9,826 bases of DNA, from assembly GCA_946613735.1 (NCBI GenBank), contig CAMOFS010000032.1, positions 1 to 9,826 of the forward strand. The letters are read 5' to 3'. The notes beneath the pieces were generated by a model. The model searched no databases. It was not told the DNA's origin and saw only the letters and a list, made by a program, of their open reading frames with translations. Position 1 is the stretch's first letter, and every line of letters starts with the position of its first letter. The position numbers and the translations under genes were made by a program. Positions 1 through 6,565 of this stretch are shown in pieces. The stretch is from an uncultured Lachnospiraceae bacterium. GTDB taxonomy: Bacteria > Bacillota_A > Clostridia > Lachnospirales > Lachnospiraceae.

Positions 1-2198
1 CAAGACAGGCGATAGCCGAGGCAAAAGCAGATCATGAAGTCTTTGTGGCCGGTGATCTGACTATGACGGGAGAGCAGCTTGCCCCCTTGGGCGACCTTGG
101 CTTTGAGGAACTTGTTGACATCTATAAGGAGCAGGTGCGCATCATCCTAGATGAGGGAGTGGATCTTTTCATTGTAGAGACCATGATGTCTCTGCAGGAG
201 TGCAGGGCTGCGCTTTTAGCCATCAGAGAGCTGGATGAGGATATCCCCGTGATGATCAGCCTCACCTATAATGAGGATGGCAGGACCCTTTACGGTACGC
301 CTCCTGAGGTGGCCATGGTGACGTTGCAGTCCATGGGGGCTGATGTTGTAGGCCTCAATTGTTCTACGGGGCCTGACTCCATGCTTCCCCTGGTAGAAGC
401 GATGGCTGAGGTCGCCACCATACCCATTTTGGCAAAGCCCAATGCAGGTCTTCCGGAGCTTATCGACGGCGAGACCCAGTACAGGATGACTCCACAGGAG
501 TTTTCCGACGCCTGTGGGCGCCTTATAGAGGCAGGAGTCTCGGTAATAGGCGGATGCTGCGGTACCACTCCGGAGCACATAGCTCAGCTGATACGTGATC
601 ATAAAAACGACAGCTTAAATAAGCACATCAATAATAAACGAAGGATAATCACATCTGAGAGAAGGTCTGTTGAGTTTGTGGTAGGCGGACCCTTTATCAT
701 TATCGGCGAGAGGATCAATCCCACGGGTAAAAAAGCCCTAAAAGAGGAACTTACCAAGGGATCTTTGGATATGGTATGTGATTTTGCCCGTGCCCAGGAG
801 GCTGACGGGGCTGCCGTTTTGGATGTCAATTTCGGCATGAACGGCATAGATGAGAAGGACACCATGGTCCGGGCCGTAAATGAGCTGATCTTTACCACGG
901 ATCTTCCGCTCTGTATCGATTCCAGCTTCCCTGATGTAGTGGAAGCCGCATTGAGGATCTATCCCGGACGAGCCCTTATCAATTCCATCTCGGGCGAGGA
1001 TAAGATGCATGAGCTTTTGCCCATAGCAAAAAAATATGGAGCCATGTTTATTTTGCTTCCTCTTAATTCCACCGGCCTGCCAAAGGATAACGCAGAAAAG
1101 CACGCAAATATAGATATGGTACTAAGTGAGGCTTCAAAACATGGCCTTTCCATAGATGACTGTATAGTGGATGTTTTGGTATCTACGGTGGGAGCGGATG
1201 AGGATGCGGCCTATAAGTGCTTTGAGACAGCATCCTATTGTAAAAATGACCTTAAGGTGCCTACCACCTGCGGTCTTTCCAATATTTCCTTTGGACTGCC
1301 CCAGAGGACCTTTATCAATACAGCGTTTTTATCCATAGCTTTGTCACAGGGACTGACCTCGGCCATATCCAATCCGGGGCAGGAGCTGCTCAAATATACT
1401 GCTTTTGCATCAGATCTGTTGCTAAAGAAAAGTGGCTCAGTTGAAAGGTATATCAACAACGTCCCAGGATCGGATGTTGTCTTTGGTAGAGCAGATAAAA
1501 ATGCCCCTAAAACAGGATCAGGTGCGGCTGAAAACAGTGAAGCAAAAAAGGCACCTGATAACGGAGATGTGAGCGGCAGCTTTTCCGATATTGCCATGTG
1601 TGTTATTAACGGTGAGTCCTCAAAAATAGAGGGTTTGGTAAAAAAAGCGCTTGATGGTGGAGCCGTACCCGGTGAGCTTATTGACAGCGAGCTCATCCCT
1701 GCCATCAATGAAGTAGGAGCAAGGTATGAAGCCAAGCGATTTTTCCTTCCTCAGCTCATTGCCGGAGCCAATGCCATGAAGGCTGCCATGGATATCATTG
1801 AACCTCTTTTGGTAAGAGACGACAGCGAGATGCGTGAGACCATAGTAGTAGCCACGGTGGAGGGAGATATCCATGATATTGGTAAGAATCTTGTAGTTTT
1901 GATGCTTAAAAACTACGGATATAATGTCATGGACCTGGGTAAGGATGTGCCAGCATCCGTCATAGTGGATGCCGCCATGGAAAATGATGCGGCTGTAATC
2001 GGGCTTTCGGCACTTATGACCACCACCATGCTTAAGATGAAGGAGGTCGTCGAGGAAGCCAGGGCGCGGGGGTGCAGTTCAAAGATCGTTATCGGAGGCG
2101 CCTGTATAACGCAAAGCTTCGCTGACGAGATAGGTGCCGATGGCTATTCGGAGGATGCAGCAGGCTGTGTCAAGCTGGTCCAAAGGCTGCTTTCTTAG
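1..2198 (+). CDS. metH: Cobalamin-dependent methionine synthase, 5' end outside window
   Basis: Transfers a methyl group from methyltetrahydrofolate through cobalamin to homocysteine, making methionine in the cytoplasm. The frame is open to the window edge (first full codon at 3, 731 residues visible); the GTG at 45 is internal, so the true start lies upstream. Domains in visible numbering: homocysteine-binding barrel to about 205, with the three zinc cysteines C120 (GLNCSTGP) and C185-C186 (GGCCGTTPEH); pterin-binding barrel about 225-490, with GERINPTG at 235-242; a hydrophilic Ala/Lys/Ser linker about 495-523; the B12 cap about 526-603; and the cobalamin Rossmann domain with D622-x-H624-x-x-G627 (GDIHDIG). 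The protein ends right after the B12 domain and lacks the AdoMet reactivation domain of E. coli MetH, as in many anaerobes, so a separate reactivation protein is expected elsewhere. No convincing terminator follows the TAG stop. The family call is secure; a related corrinoid methyltransferase use is less likely because all three zinc cysteines are present. Confidence 0.95.
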   Translation, partial: RQAIAEAKADHEVFVAGDLTMTGEQLAPLGDLGFEELVDIYKEQVRIILDEGVDLFIVETMMSLQECRAALLAIRELDEDIPVMISLTYNEDGRTLYGTPPEVAMVTLQSMGADVVGLNCSTGPDSMLPLVEAMAEVATIPILAKPNAGLPELIDGETQYRMTPQEFSDACGRLIEAGVSVIGGCCGTTPEHIAQLIRDHKNDSLNKHINNKRRIITSERRSVEFVVGGPFIIIGERINPTGKKALKEELTKGSLDMVCDFARAQEADGAAVLDVNFGMNGIDEKDTMVRAVNELIFTTDLPLCIDSSFPDVVEAALRIYPGRALINSISGEDKMHELLPIAKKYGAMFILLPLNSTGLPKDNAEKHANIDMVLSEASKHGLSIDDCIVDVLVSTVGADEDAAYKCFETASYCKNDLKVPTTCGLSNISFGLPQRTFINTAFLSIALSQGLTSAISNPGQELLKYTAFASDLLLKKSGSVERYINNVPGSDVVFGRADKNAPKTGSGAAENSEAKKAPDNGDVSGSFSDIAMCVINGESSKIEGLVKKALDGGAVPGELIDSELIPAINEVGARYEAKRFFLPQLIAGANAMKAAMDIIEPLLVRDDSEMRETIVVATVEGDIHDIGKNLVVLMLKNYGYNVMDLGKDVPASVIVDAAMENDAAVIGLSALMTTTMLKMKEVVEEARARGCSSKIVIGGACITQSFADEIGADGYSEDAAGCVKLVQRLLS

Positions 2199-2235
2199 TT
2201 TTATAATTTTACAAAGGGTAGAAGTTGTTTTATGC

Positions 2236-2283
2236 TGCATGTATCTATCGGATAAATATCTGTTTTTCCGTTAGATAGTTGCA
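2236..2283. repeat. Imperfect inverted repeat overlapping the recombinase promoter
   Basis: The arms 2236-2251 and 2268-2283 are 16 bases each and match at 13 of 16 positions when one is reverse-complemented (TGCA, TATCTA and CGG blocks shared). The 16-base spacer ends in a T run. The right arm covers the first five bases of the -35 box at 2279-2284. That position fits an operator or regulatory hairpin. It is a poor metH terminator because no T run follows the right arm. Function is inferred only from position. Confidence 0.45.
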
Positions 2284-2307
2284 TCGAGAGTGGATATATG
2301 GTATAAT
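2279..2307 (+). promoter_or_regulatory. Sigma-A-type promoter for the recombinase
   Basis: TTGCAT (2279-2284) lies exactly 17 bases before a perfect TATAAT (2302-2307), with a TGG triplet just before the -10 box (extended -10). Transcription would start near 2313-2315, giving a leader of about 140 bases before the ATG at 2454. The leader carries the dispersed repeat at 2336-2362. This is the best promoter match I found in the window. Confidence 0.7.
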
Positions 2308-2335
2308 GGACATGTAAAGGCACAATATATGGAAA

Positions 2336-2362
2336 AGATCCTTCGTTACGTTCAGGATGACA
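2336..2362. repeat. CHPERSEGS-type dispersed intergenic repeat
   Basis: Read on the minus strand, the element runs TGTCATCCTGAACG then TAACGAAGGATCT. It is a variant of a short intergenic repeat found in very many unrelated bacterial genomes and often mistranslated as the peptide CHPERSEGS; here the minus frame gives CHPERNEGS. It contains the inverted pair ATCCT (2338-2342) and AGGAT (2354-2358). The single copy sits in the leader of the recombinase gene. Recognition comes from memory of the motif; its biological role is unknown to me. Confidence 0.7.
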
Positions 2363-2388
2363 AATTAAACACTCAGGATACAATAAAC

Positions 2389-2399
2389 GTTAGGCTAAC
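2389..2399. repeat. Short palindrome in recombinase leader
   Basis: GTTAG, a single G, then CTAAC: a perfect 5-base inverted repeat in the leader, about 55 bases before the recombinase start. It is too short to assign a role and could be chance. The rest of 2363-2453 shows only the ribosome binding site AGGAG at 2440-2444, nine bases before the ATG. Confidence 0.25.
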
Positions 2400-2453
2400 A
2401 AATCTTATTATGAAATGATCGCTTAGGATAACAATTTTTAGGAGCTGCTACTG

Positions 2454-3515
2454 ATGGGTAAAGATTCAGAATTCTACAAAGAAAAAAACAAAAAACAAAA
2501 ACTGCGTCTGCGGGAACTTCTGTCGCGATTACCGGGCTTTGCCAAGGACTTCATTTATTCTAAGGAAGTCACCAGCCAGACATCTACGCTTATTTCATAT
2601 TGTTATGACCTGATCACCTTCTTTGAGTTTATTAAGGACAATAACCCATCATATGCCGATACAGACATCGATAAAATGCGCTTGGAGGTCCTTGACCAGC
2701 TTACCTCCGAAGACATAATCGAATTCCAGCGTTATCTGGAGCTCAATGTTGATAACGATCACTTCCATGAAAATGGCAAAAAAGCCATAGCCAGGAAAAT
2801 GTCCCCCTTACGCGGGCTTTTCACATATCATTATGCCCGTAAAAACATCAAGGACGACCCGATGGTCCTGGTGCCTTTACCCAAGGTAAAAAAAGACAAA
2901 AATATTGTCAGAATGAACGCTTATGAGGTTCGAAGCGTCTTAGATGCCATACGTCAAGGAAACGAACAAATGTCCGAGAGACAGAAAAAATATTGTCTAA
3001 AGACGCAGCAAAGGGATCTGGCGATCCTTACATTGATGCTTAATACAGGAATCCGCGTTTCCGAGTGTAATGGCTTGGATCTTCAGGATGTTGATTTACG
3101 AGCCAACACGCTTACCATAGTCAGAAAAGGTGGCGGGCAGGACTTTTTATACTTCGGTGATGCAGTACACGAGGCCTTACAGGACTATATTGAGGGTGAA
3201 CGCACCGGAGTGACTCCCATTCAGGGCCATGAGAAAGCTCTTTTTTACTCCCTTCAGGGTAAGCGTATCAGTGTGGATGCCATTGAAAATCTGGTCAAAA
3301 AATATGCCAGGCTGGCTGTTCCATCCAAAAAGATCACTCCGCATAAGCTGCGCTCCACCTACGGTACTGCTCTTTATCGTGAAACAGGAGACATCCGCCT
3401 TGTGGCGGATGTCTTGGGACACGAAAACGTCAATACTACCATCAATTACTATGCAGCCATCGAGGATGAACACAAACAGCAGGCAGCCAACGCAGTAAAA
3501 TATGATGAGAACTAA
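2454..3515 (+). CDS. Tyrosine recombinase, XerS-like
   Basis: A 353-residue site-specific recombinase that cuts and rejoins DNA through a tyrosine. The N-terminal SAM-like DNA-binding domain spans about 20-135 and the catalytic domain about 150-350. All catalytic residues are visible: R201 (TGIRVSE), K225 (VRKGGG), H297 and R300 (HKLR), H323 (LGHENVN) and the nucleophile Y332, nine residues after H323 as in XerC/XerD. Length and layout (an extended N-terminus and a spacer before RDLAILTLML) resemble the single-recombinase XerS of streptococci more than the roughly 300-residue XerC/XerD. The start is supported by AGGAG nine bases upstream and by its own promoter. No phage or transposon genes adjoin it, which favours a housekeeping role such as chromosome dimer resolution, but I cannot exclude a stranded integrase. 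It converges on the minus-strand gene ending at 3548. The class is certain; the XerS role is inferred. Confidence 0.9.
   Translation: MGKDSEFYKEKNKKQKLRLRELLSRLPGFAKDFIYSKEVTSQTSTLISYCYDLITFFEFIKDNNPSYADTDIDKMRLEVLDQLTSEDIIEFQRYLELNVDNDHFHENGKKAIARKMSPLRGLFTYHYARKNIKDDPMVLVPLPKVKKDKNIVRMNAYEVRSVLDAIRQGNEQMSERQKKYCLKTQQRDLAILTLMLNTGIRVSECNGLDLQDVDLRANTLTIVRKGGGQDFLYFGDAVHEALQDYIEGERTGVTPIQGHEKALFYSLQGKRISVDAIENLVKKYARLAVPSKKITPHKLRSTYGTALYRETGDIRLVADVLGHENVNTTINYYAAIEDEHKQQAANAVKYDEN
3390..3413. repeat. Perfect 10-bp hairpin inside the recombinase gene
   Basis: GACATCCGCC (3390-3399), a TTGT loop, then GGCGGATGTC (3404-3413): a perfect 10-base stem rich in G+C. It lies in the codons for residues 313-320 (DIRLVADV), just before the conserved LGH box. 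No T run follows, so it is not a normal terminator. Confidence 0.6.
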
Positions 3516-3525
3516 TGCGGCTGCC
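3482..3525. terminator. Bulged hairpin at the convergent gene junction
   Basis: GGCAGC (3482-3487) plus CGCA (3491-3494) can pair with TGCG (3516-3519) plus GCTGCC (3520-3525), giving a 10-base-pair stem with a three-base bulge and a 21-base loop that contains the recombinase stop codon. It lies between two convergent genes (stops at 3515 and 3548). Neither strand has a clear T run after the stem, so terminator function is only a guess. I see no better terminator in the 32-base gap. Confidence 0.3.
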
Positions 3526-3547
3526 AATGCTCTAAATAAGATGAAAA

Positions 3548-5695
3548 CTAGTTCTGCTGTCCAAATTGGGGAACATAAGGGTATTTTTTCTCTCGCTCAA
3601 TCAGCTGATCGAGCGCTCCCTTCATGGCCTTCTTATCTACAGAATTAAGGGCTTTTTCGAATTCTTCCAAAAGTTCTTTCTCTTCGGGCAAATAATCCGA
3701 ATAGTTCGCCCGAATGGCTTCTATGGATTGACTCAAGCCGTGATAGTCTTCCTTTTCAAGCTTTTCTGGCATGGTGTTCACTTCACCGTATATATTAACT
3801 CTAAGCTCTTTTCTAAAAGCATTCCATTTTCCATAGCTTACGAATTCATTCATCTTTTTTCCGAAGAGATCTTGGAATAAGTAGGTCTTTTGAGCCATGT
3901 CTCTTTTTTTGTCTTCCTCTATGCCATAAAGCCTGTCCTTCAGCTGATCCCATTCCTCATCGCCTTCAAGCAATAACGGATCCTTTGGAGGATCACTTTC
4001 CCTGGCCTCCTTATCCAGCTTTTGCATATTTAGTATTACCTGCTGTACACCCTTAAGCCTGTCTTTGCAGGCATTTCTCTCGGCCTCGTTTAAAAGCCCT
4101 CCAAGTGCAGAATCTATCATTGAAGGTGTAATGCCAAGTATTGTTTCGGCAAATTGCTTGTCCAGTCCCAAAAGTAGAATATTGTGATCTTCATCCTCTA
4201 TGTTTTTTAAGCTGCTTGATACCGAGGCAAGTTTATTTACATCGTATTGTTTTGTAAGTATCTGATTATAGGTAAGACAACCGAAAGCAGCGTCATTATC
4301 TATACCGCAGATACTCTTTAACTCCATTTTTCCATCTTCCACTTCTACCTGTCCCAAGAAGTTGGAAATATTCCTGTCAACCTGACCGCAGATGATATCG
4401 AAAACCTGCAGTGTAAGGACCTGCTTTAAAGCAAGGGATGAAACAGAAGCTGTTTTGCCTAATACTTCAGCACTACTGTATTTTTCCTCGATATTTACAC
4501 CCTTAACCTCGTCCATCCTCAGCCCATCTACCGACTTGCCATTTACAGTCAGCTTAGCCTGCTCGCTTTTCATGATAATATCTGATACGCCGAAAAGATC
4601 CGCCATGACGGATGTGGCTACATTTCTTTTTGAGATCTCTTCTCCGGGAGCAATATGGGCTATCTTGGCCGTAAGAGTCTTTGTATTAAGCTTTCTAAAT
4701 TCATCGTATATCTCTATGAAAAGCTTCTTTTCGTCTTCTGTATATTTATTCGTATGTTCATTGTTTGCCCTCAACGTTGAACTGGAAACGTCAGTAGGGT
4801 TACCTTGAATATCCCTTTTCATCATGATAGGGATCATATCTTTAAGAACCTTAAGCTTGTCTGTAAGATACTGTATGCGCAATTTTTTGGCTTCTTTTGT
4901 CTCAGCATCAAGTAGGCTGTCATCAGTACCCAAAAGCTCTTTAAGCTCTGCCTGGTAGCCTGCACCCATGTGGGCTATCATGGCCTTATGATCCAATGCT
5001 ACATTTACATCACTGCCCTTAAAGAAATATTTTTGTCCATTTTCCTTGTATACCAAAAGCTGGGATGAGGTGCTGACAAGCTTTTGGCTGTCTTCCATCT
5101 CGACACCGTCCTGTTTGTCCACCAATGTCTGTCGGTGGGCCTCGGTAACTATAGATCCCCAGGTGACAGGAGCATCGCCATCATGGTGCTGCTTTTTTAC
5201 AACCTCAGCATTGAACTCCATCATGTTCTTGTCTTCGTATAGATGGTCTAAAAGACGACGAACCAGTTCATACCTGGCCTTACCCCTGGCGGTTTTGGGA
5301 TCCTTTTTTTCCAGATATCGGTTGCAGGCAGCAATTGCCTCATCATAGACGCCGGTCATCTGCTTGAGATCATTGTCGTAATTGCTAAAATCAACCTCCT
5401 GCTGGATCATGGATGAAAGAGCATACGTAAACTGTATGACCTCAGTCATCTCTTCGGAATTTTCACGCTTCCAATCGATAGACTTTTTTCTGTCATAATC
5501 ATGCTTTGCGACACGATCGATCATCTCTGAATAGTCCAAAACAGGCGTCTCGATCTCTACCGGCTCTGCGGAAGCCTCCGTCATCTCCGGAAAAAGAAAA
5601 TCTGGGGAGGTAATATCCGCCTCACGGGTCTTTTGTTTGGACTGAAAGGCTACTTCTTCGACTGTTTTTTGCTTGCTTTTCCCTACTTCACTCAT
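3548..5695 (-). CDS. Unknown protein with divergent HipA/PI3K-like kinase core
   Basis: 715 residues, function not established. I chose the ATG at 5695 because it forms an ATGA overlap with the stop of the upstream gene and has GGGAGAG in front; the frame extends to 5794, but that start would sit deep in the GNAT gene. Residues 1-80 are charged and probably disordered. Kinase-fold signs follow: K226 in LVYKENGQKYFFKGSD (ATP lysine candidate); a helical region at 355-400 (NVATSVMADLFGVSDIIMKSE); GQVDRNISNFL at 437-447, like the catalytic DRHxxN loop of PI3/PI4 kinases and HipA; and GIDNDAAFG at 464-472, in the place of the metal-binding Asp motif. Residues 535-715 are highly charged and likely helical or coiled-coil. 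There is no signal peptide or membrane segment, so it should be cytoplasmic unless exported by another route. I recall similar uncharacterised proteins in Lachnospiraceae. Substrate (protein, lipid or small molecule) is unknown, and a pseudokinase is possible. Confidence 0.85.
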   Translation of the reverse strand: MSEVGKSKQKTVEEVAFQSKQKTREADITSPDFLFPEMTEASAEPVEIETPVLDYSEMIDRVAKHDYDRKKSIDWKRENSEEMTEVIQFTYALSSMIQQEVDFSNYDNDLKQMTGVYDEAIAACNRYLEKKDPKTARGKARYELVRRLLDHLYEDKNMMEFNAEVVKKQHHDGDAPVTWGSIVTEAHRQTLVDKQDGVEMEDSQKLVSTSSQLLVYKENGQKYFFKGSDVNVALDHKAMIAHMGAGYQAELKELLGTDDSLLDAETKEAKKLRIQYLTDKLKVLKDMIPIMMKRDIQGNPTDVSSSTLRANNEHTNKYTEDEKKLFIEIYDEFRKLNTKTLTAKIAHIAPGEEISKRNVATSVMADLFGVSDIIMKSEQAKLTVNGKSVDGLRMDEVKGVNIEEKYSSAEVLGKTASVSSLALKQVLTLQVFDIICGQVDRNISNFLGQVEVEDGKMELKSICGIDNDAAFGCLTYNQILTKQYDVNKLASVSSSLKNIEDEDHNILLLGLDKQFAETILGITPSMIDSALGGLLNEAERNACKDRLKGVQQVILNMQKLDKEARESDPPKDPLLLEGDEEWDQLKDRLYGIEEDKKRDMAQKTYLFQDLFGKKMNEFVSYGKWNAFRKELRVNIYGEVNTMPEKLEKEDYHGLSQSIEAIRANYSDYLPEEKELLEEFEKALNSVDKKAMKGALDQLIEREKKYPYVPQFGQQN

Positions 5696-6546
5696 AGTTT
5701 TCTCTCTCCCTGCCATACCGGCTTCATATTGGCATCCGCGTTCATGGCTTTTATTGCGGACATGGTTTGATCGCTGTAACAGGTAATATAACAAAAAGCA
5801 TCAGAAAGATGGCTTTGTTTAACTGTTTTAGCGGTAGCTGCCAGCATCATAATGATCCCCTTTTGAACGTCAGAACCCATGCATCTGCAAAACTTCAGTG
5901 CAAAACCACCGTCAGGCCGTTTGGTCATCAGCAAAAGACCATCACTATCGCCGGAATGATACATCATACTCAGCTTAAAGGAATAGTCATCGGAGTTGAT
6001 GTCACTGTCTATGCCTATAGCCTTTAACTGCTTTGCTCCAAAGGCCTGAAGAACCCTTGTCACCTCAGTTTTCGGAGCCTTTGAAAGAGGCATCACCGCA
6101 TCGCTGTCGGGAACCGATAAAAGCTTATCTGTGATCAGATCACCCATGGTTGCAACGACAACAGGCGGCTTGCCTTTGCTTTCCTTAAAGCCCATCTTTA
6201 AGAAATAAGGCTTAAGCTCGTTTACCGTAACATGGTTTAAGCTTACAGTCAGCTTTTTTATCCCTAAGGCCGAAAGCGTCCTGTTCATTTCCATAAAAAG
6301 AGACCAGGCATTGGCCTGTCCACGTTCATCACCGGGAACAAAAATATAGGTGATCACAGCCTCATGGCTTTTTTTTGAGCTGCCATCATAAAACTGCAAA
6401 AAACCGGCGGTATAGTGTTCATCTCCTGCCAAGATAACCTCACCGAGAGTATGAAAACCAGGCTTTCCTATCTTACTTAAGATAAAACCCGGCACATATT
6501 CCGCAAAAACAGGCGCGTATTCTTTTGTTATCTCATAGACGATCAT
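5692..6546 (-). CDS. GNAT-like acetyltransferase-fold protein
   Basis: 284 residues. The N-terminal half resembles a GCN5-related N-acetyltransferase: a beta strand then an acetyl-CoA-loop-like stretch at 67-84 (YIFVPGDERGQANAWSLF), a helix, and the typical end YFLKMGFKES at 114-123. The usual RGxGxG loop is weakened to RGQANA. Residues 180-275 may form a second, more degenerate GNAT-like half (helix at 227-243, then FCYITCYSDQTMSAIKAMNA at 251-270). No signal peptide or membrane segment is seen. The gene starts 19 bases after rluD with GGGGAGA before its ATG, and its stop overlaps the start of the 715-residue gene as ATGA, so the two are probably made together. Substrate is unknown; it could modify or bind the product of the coupled gene. 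The fold call is moderate and enzymatic activity is not shown. Confidence 0.8.
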   Translation of the reverse strand: MIVYEITKEYAPVFAEYVPGFILSKIGKPGFHTLGEVILAGDEHYTAGFLQFYDGSSKKSHEAVITYIFVPGDERGQANAWSLFMEMNRTLSALGIKKLTVSLNHVTVNELKPYFLKMGFKESKGKPPVVVATMGDLITDKLLSVPDSDAVMPLSKAPKTEVTRVLQAFGAKQLKAIGIDSDINSDDYSFKLSMMYHSGDSDGLLLMTKRPDGGFALKFCRCMGSDVQKGIIMMLAATAKTVKQSHLSDAFCYITCYSDQTMSAIKAMNADANMKPVWQGERKL

Positions 6547-6565
6547 ATCTCTCCCCTTGAACGTA

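Noticed and set aside
45..47. GTG at 45 as the start of metH
   Set aside because: The frame continues open to the window edge and the upstream codons fit the homocysteine-binding domain, so this is an internal valine.
1235..1735. 166-residue frame on the minus strand inside metH
   Set aside because: Antisense shadow of the conserved methionine synthase reading frame, with no recognisable domain.
2157..2218. Possible metH terminator (short GCAGC/GCTGC stem followed by T-rich sequence)
   Set aside because: Only a five-base stem with a loop of more than 20 bases, and the stem is within the coding end; not convincing.
2201..2383. 60-residue minus-strand frame starting MYPECLICHPERNEGSF
   Set aside because: It is the classic spurious product of the CHPERSEGS-type repeat, has no ribosome binding site and lies in the promoter and leader of the recombinase.
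4392..4808. 138-residue plus-strand frame inside the kinase-like gene
   Set aside because: Shadow frame opposite the conserved kinase-like core; no ribosome binding site or recognised motif.
5693..5794. Longer start for the 715-residue gene (ATG at 5794, 748 residues)
   Set aside because: It would overlap the GNAT gene by about 100 bases. The ATG at 5695 has a good ribosome binding site and the typical ATGA overlap.
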